This document shows, piece by piece, positions 32,901 to 43,160 of a DNA stretch of 64,000 nucleotides. Every line of letters begins with the position of its first letter. The first letter of the stretch is position 1. Origin of the DNA: Branchiostoma floridae (Eukaryota; Chordata; Leptocardii; Amphioxiformes; Branchiostomatidae); contig NW_023365820.1 of assembly GCF_000003815.2 (NCBI RefSeq), positions 156,451-220,450 on the forward strand, read 5' to 3'. The notes under the pieces are model-generated. The model was not told where the DNA came from. It searched no databases and saw only the letters and a program-made list of their open reading frames with translations. The position numbers and the translations under genes were made by a program.

Positions 32901-34563
32901 TCTACCCCAAGGCCTGGACCAACAAAGCCGTCAACGGGAAAGCCGACCACGGGAAAGGCGCCCCCGTGCGGAAAAGACTGTACGACAGTGCCTGATTACA
33001 AAGTGACGGGGAAATCGGAGGCACAGGGGGGTCTGTCTATAGGGATCATCGTTGGGGCAGGAGCTGGCGGAGCGGTAGTGGTTATACTGGTCGTTGTGAT
33101 CATCATCGTCGCTGTCAAGTGTAGAAGAAGGTTAGTAGAGAGTACCCTATGTCAGATTTTCATAGCTTACTTGTAGTAATTGCAGCATATTGAATAATTA
33201 TTGTGAATTGAAAGTTTTATAGCTTTGAATGCCACGATTCTCTTCATACAACATAGTGCTTAATTCTACGGACGTTATGTAGGTAAATTTGACTGGTTCA
33301 CATTGCACTGCAGCATAGGTGCCGCTGCTTACTGATGTGATCCCAAATGTATAGTGTTTACATACACATATTTTTCACATAAATTAATGCATGAACATTG
33401 TAAACAACGCATTAACAAAGCATGTACAAATGTTAATACATAACGTGTAGGACTGCATATGTGCATGTAAAGACCAACACCTGTACTTAAGTGCAACGGT
33501 CACCGAAACGTCTTTTGAATTAAGCACTCAGTTGTGTATCAAAATATTGTTATTGGGTGACTTACCTGTCTGATGAAACTACCAGTATCAAATTGGATGA
33601 AAATCTTGTATCATTCATTACATTCAATAAAACCTCTTCATTAGCTTATGGCTGTCTTAAGTTTACAAGGCATCTACTAACAATCTGAAGCAAAATTAGT
33701 AGATACAAGAACGACATCTGGATATTGATATGAAGATGTGTTTTTTTGTTTGTTTCAGCAACACTAACAGACAGAAGGATTCAGAATGGGAAGTCGCCAA
33801 CCCGATGTACGATGTATCTATGGGGCCGACGAAAAATGGAAACAACAACAACAAGAAAGGGTTCGTTCAGACCCTTATCAATAGTTAGGCCACATTGACA
33901 GCGCTTTGTTCTTTGCTCTTTCATATAACATACTTTCATATAACATAACAATAATCATCATTCTTATGACGAACAGTCATCAAAATCATTCATTAGTATG
34001 CATAAAGAAGCTCACCATGTTTAACACTTTTATTATTGTTTCTCAATCAAAATAAAAATGCAACAATATTATCAAGCACTTGAGGACCGTCCCCTTAACT
34101 CAAGTGATGTCTTTTTTGCAGAGGAAAGACGGACGACGATTTCTACACCTTCAAGTAAGTATAAACTTTTAATACTATCCGCTTTTGAGTGTCATTCTCA
34201 TCTGGTACATTGAAATATTGACAATAATGTTTTTTGCCCATGTCAAAACCACAATTCCATTTGTATTGTCTATATAAGTAGGGCTAACAGCTTTTTCGTA
34301 CTAATAGCAACGGGCTAGTTATGCTATACCCTGGCTGTGAGTCCTAGATAACAAAACAAATAAATAGATGACTTGATAAATACTACATTTTGCTGTGTTT
34401 TGTGAGTATTTTTATTAACAAATCTCCATCACTGTTTGTTATGCATTTCTCTATGTATATTGACAGTACTTAATCATTGTACGGAAGTTTTTTTTTTATT
34501 TATGTTGTAATATATGTTCTGTGTGTTTATTTCTTGAACAGTATGGACACAAGCAACGTATAG
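20262..34563 (+). CDS. MAM gene A: four-MAM mucin-like type I membrane protein
   Basis: I reconstruct 18 coding exons: 20262-20349, 21195-21326, 22104-22360, 22583-22667, 23021-23158, 23548-23804, 24157-24241, 26149-26346, 26707-26838, 29764-30023, 30258-30357, 30599-30730, 31158-31417, 31571-31655, 31798-33130, 33759-33860, 34122-34154, 34542-34563. They sum to 3699 nt, divisible by three, with compatible phases at every join, giving about 1232 residues. Order: signal peptide (1-29), MAM1 (about 30-187), MAM2 (188-347), Thr-rich linker (348-413), MAM3 (414-577), MAM4 (578-736), Thr/Ser/Pro-rich mucin region (737-1125), TM helix (about 1150-1176) and a cytoplasmic tail with NPMY. MAM domains mediate extracellular adhesion or dimerisation in meprins, neuropilins and receptor phosphatases. 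No enzyme or LDL-A domain is present, so an adhesive or epithelial-surface role is inferred. An assembly gap lies in the intron after MAM2. Confidence 0.85.
21195..22667 (+). CDS. Gene A MAM domain 1 (three exons)
   Basis: Exons 21195-21326, 22104-22360 and 22583-22667. The first has [20 protein letters not shown] with two cysteines; the second has YYMYIET and [10 protein letters not shown] with the third cysteine; the third has [18 protein letters not shown] and the final PC. These are the four conserved MAM cysteines and core strands. The phases are 1, 1, 0, 1, the pattern repeated in every MAM unit here. It matches MAM1 of gene B ([15 protein letters not shown]). Confidence 0.92.
23021..24241 (+). 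CDS. Gene A MAM domain 2 (three exons)
   Basis: Exons 23021-23158, 23548-23804 and 24157-24241. The four-cysteine pattern is kept ([21 protein letters not shown]). The second exon ends [15 protein letters not shown], which pairs it with MAM2 of gene B (WHNATVGLVAGSNSY). The third exon begins LVFEGVRG and ends at GTAAGT. Confidence 0.9.
24414..25015. other. Assembly gap (602 N) within gene A
   Basis: Run of N between MAM2 and the Thr-rich linker. The flank on the right is an (AT)n repeat. The homologous intron of gene B is only about 250 nt and holds no exon, so a missing exon is unlikely but cannot be ruled out. Confidence 0.98.
25323..25486. repeat. Tandem GC-rich palindromes (foldback element)
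   Basis: Two consecutive inverted repeats with 30-bp arms and 11-nt loops: 25323-25352 pairs with 25364-25393, and 25416-25445 with 25457-25486. The arms share GGGGCAGTCCCCGCGTGTCC and differ at their tips (AAACCGTGC versus AAACATTGT). Related words (GCACGGTTCGGGGC) continue to about 25560 and back to 25260. The composition differs sharply from the AT-rich surroundings. It resembles a foldback or MITE-like insertion. Confidence 0.8.
25935..26020. repeat. Third GC-rich palindrome of the same family
   Basis: TGCCCCGTTCCGTGCCTGAA at 25963 is mirrored by GGGCACGGAATGGGGCA ending near 26001, with CACGGGTTGGGGCA following. The vocabulary is that of the 25323-25486 palindromes, so the two blocks may be parts of one element spanning about 25250-26020. 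Confidence 0.55.
26149..26346 (+). CDS. Gene A Thr/Ala-rich linker exon
   Basis: 198 nt, symmetric phase 1-1, between MAM2 and MAM3. It encodes a low-complexity O-glycosylation-type linker ([17 protein letters not shown] and similar). The donor is weak (GAAA followed by GTACAA), yet this is the position that restores phase into the next MAM exon and gives Arg rather than the usual Gly before DCNFD. Gene B has an equivalent linker at 58397-58546. Confidence 0.68.
26707..30357 (+). CDS. Gene A MAM domain 3 (three exons)
   Basis: Exons 26707-26838, 29764-30023 and 30258-30357. The first exon has the variant [20 protein letters not shown] and SSDHTGNG, matching MAM3 of gene B ([15 protein letters not shown]). 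The second has [19 protein letters not shown]. The third is longer than usual (100 nt), ending TPCPDPPED. The intron between the first two exons is about 2.9 kb and contains repeats plus a promoter-like segment. Confidence 0.9.
26912..26952. repeat. TTTC microsatellite
   Basis: About ten tandem TTTC units inside the first MAM3 intron of gene A. Confidence 0.95.
27313..27569 (+). promoter_or_regulatory. Promoter-like segment in a gene A intron
   Basis: Two perfect CArG boxes CCATATATGG (27313-27322 and 27349-27358) flank CACGTG at 27332-27337. Downstream come CCAAT boxes in both orientations (about 27474 and 27492), a TATA-like ACATATATGT at 27531-27540, and a short GC-rich stretch ending in a consensus donor (AAAA before GTAAGT at 27564). 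The order resembles a small promoter with a first exon. No coding sequence follows that I can link to it, so an alternative gene A start or a TE promoter are both possible. Confidence 0.35.
30599..31655 (+). CDS. Gene A MAM domain 4 (three exons)
   Basis: Exons 30599-30730, 31158-31417 and 31571-31655. The four cysteines are present ([22 protein letters not shown]). The middle exon is nearly the same as that of MAM4 in gene B ([27 protein letters not shown]), the closest domain pair between the two genes. The third exon, [20 protein letters not shown], ends phase 1 into the mucin exon. Confidence 0.92.
31798..33130 (+). CDS. Gene A mucin region and transmembrane exon
   Basis: A single 1333-nt exon. 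Almost 390 residues are dominated by Thr with Ser, Pro, Glu and Ala and contain loose repeats ([19 protein letters not shown]), expected to be densely O-glycosylated. It is followed by a short Cys pair (PCGKDC), then [20 protein letters not shown] and a run of Val/Ile as the TM helix, then the stop-transfer KCRRR. The acceptor may be ATTAG at 31797 or TAG at 31800; both keep frame. The donor is GTTAGT. Confidence 0.85.
33759..34563 (+). CDS. Gene A cytoplasmic tail exons
   Basis: Exons 33759-33860, 34122-34154 and 34542-34563. The tail reads [20 protein letters not shown] and ends DDDFYTFNMDTSNV. NPMY fits the NPxY motif recognised by PTB-domain and clathrin adaptors, and FYTF adds a second tyrosine. 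The first donor (GG before GTTCGT) is non-consensus; if it is not used, translation runs on for eight residues (FVQTLINS) to a TAG in the same exon, giving a shorter tail without the second tyrosine. Confidence 0.72.
34255..34368 (+). repeat. LINE 3'-end fragment, copy 1
   Basis: A fragment containing GGGCTAACAGC, GGGCTAGTTATGC and CCCTGGCTGTGAGTCCT with an AAATAAATAG tail, inside the last intron of gene A. The same order of words occurs at 51450-51575 and, inverted, at 56284-56330, so it is one dispersed family ending in (AATA)n. Confidence 0.6.
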
Positions 34564-34689
34564 ACGATGGATCAGTCCATCTCTTCAACTTTCTCAAGTT
34601 CACGTCAAGAAAAATCGCAAATTCTATCAGCACAGACACAATCTTTTCATTTATGATAATTCTAGCATCACAATGCAGTTAGATAGTCC

Positions 34690-35290
34690 ATTACAAATAT
34701 TATATTTCCATGTTTTGCTTAATTCGACTATAAACTATTAACAAGTAAGACTAAACATCTTGTTTGGCAATGTGTTTTATGCTTGTACATAACATGTTTT
34801 ATACTGCAATACAGCTAGTTGTCTTGTTACGCACTTAGCTTTGTACAATATTGCAAAGACCTCTATGGACGGCCTAGTCACTTCTCTTTATATGTCCCTA
34901 TACATGGCATCGTCTTAACACATTTTTACGTATACATTATATCCAGCTAGTTAACTACAATATCAAGCTTGTATGGGAATTTGTAAATATCACTGTTTCA
35001 ATGCATGTGTGCATTCACCTTTTATTAAAATGTTTGTAACAGTTTGTATCTCTGACTCATTCATTTGTTATGACTAACAATTGTCATTGGGACGACAGAT
35101 GCGTTAGTTAAGTAGAAGTTAATGATCAGCCGAACGTGAGTTAATTGTTTGCTTCCACCAGATAACTTATATGTTAGGTCAGCGAGAGGTAGCCAGTGTA
35201 TATGTGTATAGTATAAGTGACATAAGGGCGGGCTATGTGTGCATTCTGTCAAATATTATCAAACATTGTAAACAGCTTTTTCAAACAAAT
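34690..35290 (+). repeat. 3' UTR and flank of gene A, duplicated at 52690-53060
   Basis: From TATATCCAGCTAGTTAACTA through ATTAAAATGTTTGTAACAGT to TGTCAAATATTATCAAACAT this sequence is closely matched at 52690-53060 in the same order and orientation. It includes the ATTAAA polyadenylation signal (35024-35029). The homology is too long and colinear to be a simple repeat and points to a segmental duplication including the end of a MAM gene. Confidence 0.75.
35024..35029 (+). promoter_or_regulatory. Probable polyadenylation signal of gene A
   Basis: ATTAAA about 460 nt after the stop, followed by a T/G-rich stretch; retained in the duplicated flank near 52801-52806. Confidence 0.5.
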
Positions 35291-35504
35291 GACGTAGAAT
35301 TATCCTACAGCCACAAGGCAAACAACACAATGCTATATACAAGGAACGTACACGTTGAATAATGTTAGAAAACAATGCGCAGCTATATCTACCAGTACCT
35401 GTCAACATTTGTTCCTTAATTTGACAATACAATTATGCTATTCATCAAATCTCAGAAAGGCTTCGTGTTTAGCAAGTATTATAATTTTCTCACCCAGCGC
35501 CTTG

Positions 35505-35690
35505 CTACAAGCTCATCTTTACAGCCTATAGGTGCGTGTTGTAGTTCGAAACGGTTACTCATTACCTAGTACTGTAGTAGAAAACTCTTAATTGCACAAC
35601 GGATTAAGGCAAACTTCCTTCAATTGCATAAAATCCCAAAATCTCGAACCGTATCCAATCCACTCCTTAATTTTGGCAATAAAGCCCGTC
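35505..35690 (+). repeat. SINE-like dispersed repeat, copy 1
   Basis: Contains TTAATTGCACAACGGATTAA and CATAAAATCCCAAAATC, matched at 52500-52620 (TTAATTGCACGACGGATTAA, CACGGAATCCCTAAATC). The copy at 52430 is preceded by a tRNA-like A box and B box; here a B-box-like GTAGTTCGAAACGG remains. Confidence 0.45.
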
Positions 35691-38635
35691 CCGGCATTAC
35701 TCCGGGAGGGCACTGTTTTGGGCTGACCCGTCACGACGAAATGTTTGAAACTTTCAGTGTAATTTGTCGACACAAGGGGACAAGTTTATCTCTGACAGAC
35801 TTAAAATTGTGAGACCAATGTGACTATTGTCGACATACAGACGTAGTTCGACGTACATGTATGTGTGCATAAGTCGAGAAGCTGTTGACGGATCTTCATG
35901 ATATTTATTATCACCCATACAGTGTTATTCCATAACACCACATTAAAGGTACTATTCTTTATACTGCTGGAAGATCTGAAGCAGAGATACTTGGATTTTG
36001 TGACCAGACATGTCTTGAACTTGTCTATGTTACTATTTTACATGAGATGCACTGGTAGTGTCCATTTTGATAACCGATAGATCCCCAAGACTTACAGGTA
36101 CATGCTGCTTTTTAACCTTCAATCGTTTAACGTTTTGTATTTAGCGTCACATATATAGGGTAGCAAGTTTTCGACCTGTTTTTGTAGTATATGGAGGGGT
36201 TGCTAGTCTTACCGCCTTAAACGTGCTTGACACACTCCGTCGTACACGGGACACACCCACCCGCCCATTTAATGTATCTTACGAAAGACTGCGCTGCCAC
36301 AATCGCGGTTCCTTCCCCAGGATTTGAACTGGTGTCTCCCAGTTACCAATTTTCAATTCAATTCCATACGTAATTTAACCAGAAATCGATGAAAACATTC
36401 ATTAGTCACGTACGTAAACAGTTAATAGAATTTTTCTCTTCTAGCAGAAAGTTGTGAATATCTGACTGTTAGCAGAGCAAGTTGACCAGCATACGTAATC
36501 AATTGTAAACGTGTTTTCCCCTCCGTCTAATCTAGCGTTACTGATCACACCGGTTCGAACCCCTAAAAGGATCAAGTTTATACTCTATTATCGGCTCCGA
36601 AAGTTGATTTGAGGCCTAAAACTTACTGATTACTTCTCGTATATAGATACTCCCAGTCACATTCCCAAGTGTACAAAGTTACTGGTATAAAGTAATAAGT
36701 GATCTATTGTATTGCGTCATGGTTAATTCGCGATCATAAGACTGCTGACTGTTGACTTAAGCATGACTGCATAGAAAGTCCCGGCAGTGCTACAGGAAAA
36801 GAACCACCTGAGTCAGAGGAAAAACCCAGAACCCTTGCAGACTGAATGAGAAGCAGGTAAGTCTTTATCCAGGTAGGTTCACAGCTATGGATTCTCAGAA
36901 ATATTGGTGAGATTTAGATGTGTTGACAGGTCACAGGGTATATGAAAATCATAAAAGACTTGCGTTGTTAAATATATAGAATTGAGGGCACTAAGATTCA
37001 CAGACGAGTGACTATCGTCACCCAGGTACCCTTCTTTGTAACGACACATTTTGCTTATGACCAAAACAATGCTTACTAATCACCGATTCTTAGTTAATAT
37101 GTGACAATGCTGCCTGAACAAAATATTAAGATACCTTATGGCTAAAATATACGTTTATTGTGTATTCGGTATTGATTCCCAGCATATAAACCCTACGACA
37201 TATCATATTATGTGCTATGTTTTACCACTATATGTAGTCATATTATGATCGTTTAAACTTGTCTATTTTACAAGGTGTGCACTAAAAGCGTCAATTCTCA
37301 TAACTGATAGATCCCCAATACCAATATGTGCATGCTGTATTTGTCGTTATCTATTAATTAAGTATGTTGATGAGTCAGCCTCACAGTGTTGAGACGGCAC
37401 GAAAACGCCTGTCTTCAGTTTTATCAGTGCCTAAAACTGTGTTACAGTGCATTACTTATTAAAAACGTGTTGCCTGACTTAAGTCCCGGTCATAAATTAT
37501 GGCAATAATTTAGACCAACAAAATCAAGTGAAGGAGTTTGATCGACTTGTACTCATATCATATCTGTCCCCACTTCAAAACTGTCTAGAGTTTTATGTTG
37601 CACTATGTTACCGACACGGTAAATCACTGAAAAAAATACACTTTCACGAAACTTGTAAGTCAATTCTGTCAGCTAGCTTGTATGGTAAATAGCATTAAAG
37701 ACACTAAAAGTAAAAGAGAATATATCCTTAATACTGCAAGAATAACAACAACGTTCCCCAAAGACTCCAAACCCCTGGGGGTTGAACGCATCAATATGTA
37801 GCTTTTGCTGGGGTTCCATTTTAGTAACCACCTTAAAGTTTATTTTTGTCAATATCTGATAAATACTAGGCCAATATCTGTAACATTCAACATCTTGAAG
37901 TCGTACCCAAAGTAGTAAGTGTACCACGTATATTGTAAGCTCCTATTTTCGCAATGTGACGTTAGAATATGGTATTGGACCGTTCTGAAAACGAGGTCAC
38001 CTGCGGTCACAGAGTGGTTCAAAATTTACGTTCAACGGACATTGTTACTGGACTTAATCCACGTCTCGCATTTTAAAAGGTTAGAATGGGGGCAGTATGG
38101 GCAATTGAATGAACTTAATCCGTAAATTGACGCCCTTTTTCTCATGGAAGGGGAATAATTCAACACAAAAATTATCATATTGTGAATAGAAATATACGTT
38201 AGTAACCACGCTGTTTTACCGGAGGTTTTTGCGTCGGTAGAAATTGTAACAAGCTTATAATGTTCAACATTTCTGCAGACAGATTCAGAGCGTGTGATGC
38301 ATTGTATGAAATATGACATGTTTTGGTGTGCTTCTGGTAAAAAAAAATCGTAAAAAAACGTAGTAAACGTGCTAATTTTAATCACCAATACATAGACTTA
38401 CAATTATACTTCCTAGATTTGCAGTCGAAAAATGCCTTCTGGCCAGTGTAGTCGCCGTTGTGATGTTGAGATGAACGGACCTGTTCAATTCATGCCAAAC
38501 ATTTGTATACCTGTTAAAACAGGCATTTCTTCAACATGTTCGCACTAGCGAAGTGGTAAAGTTTACGCATTCTAGATTTTTTTCAACTTTTTTCTTCTTT
38601 TTTACATCCATTAAAATACTAATTTTTACATCCAT
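35691..38635. other. Gene-free AT-rich stretch
   Basis: I find no supported exon. Scattered tRNA-like words occur near 36320 (minus strand, CCAGTTCAAATCCTGG) and near 36548 (GGTTCGAACCCC) and are probably SINE relics. A possible non-coding exon edge (GAAGCAG before GTAAGT, about 36858) has no open frame upstream. Confidence 0.4.
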
Positions 38636-38700
38636 TTGGCCACACCAATTTATTTCTTTGGTTAACGGATTTGCCGCTTCGTTTTTTTGCCGAATAGAAA
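38636..38700. mobile_element. Single terminus of the Harbinger-type MITE family
   Basis: GGCCACACCAATTTATTTCT, continuing TTGGTTAACGGATT, matches the terminal inverted repeat of the element at 16850-17216. I could not find the opposite terminus nearby, so this is a truncated or rearranged copy. Confidence 0.55.
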
Positions 38701-39206
38701 TAAAAATTAAAAAAAAAAACTTAAAAATGCCCCACAACAGAGCTCACTCAAAAACAGGCAATGTGTAGTGAAATTTGCTGCAGTTCACGCAAATTTTAAT
38801 AGGTGGCGTCTAGATCTGCTGCAGTTCAGGCACATATGTGAATCTCTCCATGCGCCAATATCAGGTTTAGTTACTCTGTTCTATTTATATGACATTCTAA
38901 TAACTAGAAAAAAACGTTCACACACGCAAACATTGGCAAAATGCCAGCTTTTTTTCAAAAGCACTTGTTTTATTTTCGGCCAACAAAGTTTAACTTCCCA
39001 AAGCTGATGGCTTCATCAGATAAATAAAACTTGACCTAGGCCTGCTCTTCTATGCCGCTTTACTCCCGGGCCCCCCATTTGATGGGCTTTACAACATTTA
39101 CCCCAAACTCATAATAATACAGCTCATCATGACAAGGGTTAAATATGTCCATCCCCTATATAAACGGGCTCATCAGAACAATGCGCAGAGTATCACGTAA
39201 ATAGAG

Positions 39207-39382
39207 TAGCCTCCATTGCATTCTTCGAACGGGGCAGGTTTGTATTTCATGGGGTGGGGACGGGGCGTTGGTTCGCGATTTTCAACGTTGGCTGGGTTCT
39301 CTTGTGCCAGGGAAGGAAATTTGCCGAAGGGAGTTTCGCCCTCCTAAAAACCAGTCCCGTTCGAAGACTGCAACGGAGGCTA
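39207..39382. mobile_element. MITE with terminal inverted repeats, copy 2
   Basis: TAGCCTCCATTGCATTCTTC, continuing GAACGGG, at the left, and the matching CCCGTTCGAAGACTGCAACG, continuing GAGGCTA, at the right. Same family as 3154-3422 but shorter (176 bp), with TA at both edges. Confidence 0.72.
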
Positions 39383-39585
39383 TAGATATAGTAGCTAGCG
39401 CTTGTTTTCACATAGATGGTGCAAAGACATTTGCAAAATAGGGCTCACATGCCATGACACAATACAAGCCAGTGGCATCTCTTTCTCACAACATCTGAAC
39501 CATCTCTCTCGCCAACAAAGGTAATCAACAACTAGCATATGTAGAATGTCTCAGGAAAATAGGTCAGAGCCAACCCGACGGAGGC

Positions 39586-40046
39586 ATGTCGAAACACTTC
39601 CGCATACGTAGAACATTAACCCGGAAGCAGAAGCCCCGACCTAGTACTCCCCACTCATCCAAGGTGAACAATAGACAGGTGCCTATTAAAGAAGGTGAGA
39701 TCAGGATCCAATCAGATGCTACAAAAGAATATCACAAAAAGAAAAGAAAAAAAGACAGTAGGGAAGAAACCACTCAAGAACAACTCACTGATCGAAGACA
39801 ACGAGCCCAAGTGGGTAACCAAAAAATGCCGCACCTCCACAACAGAGTGGTACGACCTGAGGCTAGTCTCTGGACTTCCGGCATGTCAATCTTTCCCATA
39901 CAATGTCTCCCATATCGAACTGGACTGGACAAAACCATGGGTTTCTGGATTATTGACAGTTTGCTCGGCTTTGCAAAGCCGCAATATAGACGTGACGCAA
40001 AAACGACACTAGTTGTTCACCAATGGAAAGTAAAACGAGTCAAAGG
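39586..40046 (+). other. Unrecognised coding-like stretch
   Basis: An open frame from the ATG at 39586 reaches a good splice donor (AAAG before GTGAGT at about 40047). It encodes a basic, Lys/Arg-rich first half (KKKRKKDSREETTQEQLTD). A second frame over 39695-40012 is also open and looks more protein-like (EWYDLRLVSGLPACQ, HIELDWTKPWVSGLLT). Two overlapping plausible frames suggest a decayed transposon gene with a frameshift rather than a host gene. No family recognised. Confidence 0.25.
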
Positions 40047-40131
40047 TGAGTGTTTTACGCCTCATTGTCTCATTTTGTCAAATGACCTGTGGAACATGCG
40101 GAGTCCTGGGTTTGTGATACGCTGTTCGTAA

Positions 40132-41780
40132 AAATCAACAAAATGCACAAAATCAAAATTTATTTACCATCAATATGAGCTTCTTTCAAATATCTTTCGA
40201 GGACTCCGCGAGAGAAAAAAAAGTACAATACTTTTATGTGTGACAAAAAAGCACAAGACATTATAAGATTCCTCCAAGAAACACATCGCCACTGACGCTA
40301 AACATGTCCAGACTCAAGAATTAGGCAAGGCGGTGGCATGCTTCAGACCTTCAAATCAGATTGTAGCAAATAACTCGCAATACTAAGATTAAACCAAAAA
40401 TGACTTTGTTCGAGTGGCATGGGATGTTATTATTCCTTAGACTGTGATAAACACCTCTATTAAACTGTACTAGTAAGGGTATAGAACATTGTCTCCTTAA
40501 CATATCTAACCCAAACAGAAACAAGAAAACAACTAGAAAGGCCGACATTTGCTTAAGAGCAAATACAGCATATTTCAGGCATACCCCTTCCCACGCAACA
40601 TTGGACTGTTCCAAATCACCCCTGCGCAAAAATGGGGATTCACGCCGCATTTGCGTTCATGATGACAGTTCGCAAATGCCGGATTTAAAAAATCCGTTTC
40701 AAATCCACCTCCCGAGGTGGTCCCGAAAAATCCGCATCAAATCCGTTTCGGAGCATTCATGATGAGAAATTTATCCGCATCGGCCAAAAATGCGGATGCA
40801 TCCGCATTAATTTTTGCATCATGAACGGGGCCTAGGTGTAAGTTTAAAAAAGTATAAGCTCCTTGTGATGTGGGTACATTTATTGTTGCTGTGAACTTTT
40901 TTTATTCAAGTAGGGCATACGATTTAATAATTATCAAGCAGGTGCAGGTACTGTATGAGCGTTTGTTTTCTTCAAGCTGTAAAACTGTTAAACTGTTTTA
41001 CTTTGTATGCAATCAGCCATCGAGCCTATTCTTATTTTAGTTTAACAACTTCCTGCCAGACCCGGAAGATGCGATTGAACCTTGTTCGAGGATTTATTTT
41101 CGTCTGTCTGGTCAGTCTGTTCATACCCTGGCGCTGAGAGTGTTTTATTGGGCTGAAACTCTGGCAGTTTAAAGTTACTTACAATTTAAATGTTCAAAGT
41201 TTATGTCAAACAACAACAGCACTAGGAAATGTGGCCACTATAGACAGGTGGTTACTATAGAGAAAATGCTGATCTATTGACTAGGAGCCATACGTTACAC
41301 ATGATTTCAGTACACTGATTATTAATCATATAAACATTGCACAGGTAAGCCAATTGTTTAGATGTACAATTAAGTTCAAATAATTCTGAAGAGAAATATT
41401 GATGAGAAAATAATCATTCTCGCCACTGTCTAACTTATAATTACGTATCAAAACTAAACGCAGATTTTCTAACTAACGCACCCTTCGCCGACTTCGTATC
41501 AAAGGACCGCCGGCTATCAATCAAACACGGCTGTTGATTAGACTTAGAGTTTCAAACAGTCATGTGCTGTGTGCCAGTTGACAGCGAACTTCATGCTACG
41601 TGATGTTTTACATTGCTTGGACCTTCTTTCCTACAGCGGTGCTTCTACAAAATATTTAGACTGTAACACTGAGTCCCACATGTTTTATAGAATAGAATTT
41701 GACGCAGAACAGCGTTTTTTGCTGGGTATTTTTCTTGAAACATGTCAGTGGGAATATCAGCGAGGCGGCGACGTAGGGAT
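40132..41780. other. Gene-free stretch with short internal repeats
   Basis: No supported exon. About 40640-40835 repeats AAATCCG and ATGCGGAT words in both orientations and contains TTCATGATGA near both ends (TTGCGTTCATGATGA and GCATCATGAACG), which looks like a small non-autonomous element. Confidence 0.35.
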
Positions 41781-43160
41781 ATCAGACCGTCAACAAAAGT
41801 CGCACGGCGGCTAACGGCGCAGCGAAGATACTAGCGCTATAAATAAGCGCTTCAACTAAGGATGGCATCCCGTACAATATTTTTGTATACTGTTGAGCTA
41901 AGTAAAGTTTGTTGTTTATGAGGTTTTAGTTGTCTTTGAAGCTTTGACCCGAAATATTTTAAAGTCAAACTGCTGAAGAGAAGTAAGTGACTGCTACGAT
42001 TATCGTAGATATGGCCCTAAAAAAACTGATAAAAGAAGCCTTCTCAATAGTCTAAAATGCAAGAGCTTCCGGGGGGGCTTCGCCCACCTGGGTCTCGCCC
42101 CCCCCCCCCCCACCCCCCAACGGTGGCCCTGCCCCTGGACCCCGCCAGGGACATTCGGCGGCCCCCGGACCCCTGTCCGACGCTTTGAAAAAATCCTGGC
42201 GAGAAGTCTGTACGGCCTGAGTCTTCAAGTTAACGTATTGTGTGGTCCCGCTTATGAATATTAATTAGCCTTCGCTTTCCTCTTCGCTGATTGGCTGAAC
42301 CATTAATTGAATTAACTCTTCCTGCCAGCTAGACGCAGGTGCAGATGTCGGTTCTGTGGGGTGAACGTCCGAAAGGTCATGGCATGGAGAACGGAAGAAA
42401 ACCAATTTCCCCTAAAAAAAAGTGCTGTAATTAAGCCTTTTACAGTACTTTATGCCAAAAATTTTACTTGGATCATTTTACCAACTATCTTATGCCTATC
42501 TATACCAAATGTTACTCATACCAGGGAACAGGGGTGCAAAATATACCGTTATAAGACCGTCAACAACAGTCGCACGGAGCTAACAGCGCAGCGAAAATAC
42601 CATCGCTAGCGTTTCAACTTCGGATAACAAGTTATAAGTACTGTTGAACTCAGTAACGTTAAAGTTTGTTTTTAGTTGCCTTTGACGGTTTGACCTGAAA
42701 TAGTGTTACGCTAAACTCCTGAAGAGAAGTTAAGTGACTGCTGCGATTATCATAGATATGCCCCTAAGAACTTATACAATATAAAGCCTTCTGAATAGTC
42801 TAAAATGCGAGAGCCTTAGGCGGGCTTCGCTCCCCCTGGCGGGAACACTGCTATATACGGGATCATGAGGCCCCGCTTATGAATATTAATTAGCCTTTGG
42901 CCTCCTCTTCACTGATTGGCTAGGTCTTTGATTCAATTAACTCTCCGGCTGACGCGCACAGGTGTGGCTCTGTGCGGGGTCACGGAAGGTCACGTCAGGA
43001 GGCCAAAAGAAAACAAATTTCCCCTCAGAAAAGTGCCAAAATTAATCATTTTAAAGTTGTTTATGTCAAAAATTTTACTTGAATCTTGTTACCAAGTATA
43101 TAATGCCTATCTATACCAAATTTCAGGTCATTTAATTGTAATACCAGGGAACAGGAGCCA
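41780..43160 (+). repeat. Tandem duplication, two diverged copies of about 600-750 bp
   Basis: Copy 1 (about 41780-42540) and copy 2 (about 42555-43160) share a colinear set of words: GACCGTCAACAA, AAAATGC, GAGAGCTT-like, GAATATTAATTAGCCTT, TTCCCCT, and TGCCTATCTATACCAAAT. Copy 1 carries an extra C/G-homopolymer block near 42072-42175. The duplicated unit has no conserved frame. Confidence 0.7.

Noticed and set aside
36536-36570. tRNA-like B box GGTTCGAACCCC
   Set aside because: No A box or cloverleaf at a suitable distance upstream.
36780-36865. Possible exon ending GAAGCAG before GTAAGT
   Set aside because: Only the donor is convincing; there is no frame, acceptor or homology to support it.
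40351-40650. 99-codon minus-strand frame with a hydrophobic middle
   Set aside because: No homology, no splice logic and no neighbour relation; it lies in a repeat-bearing stretch.
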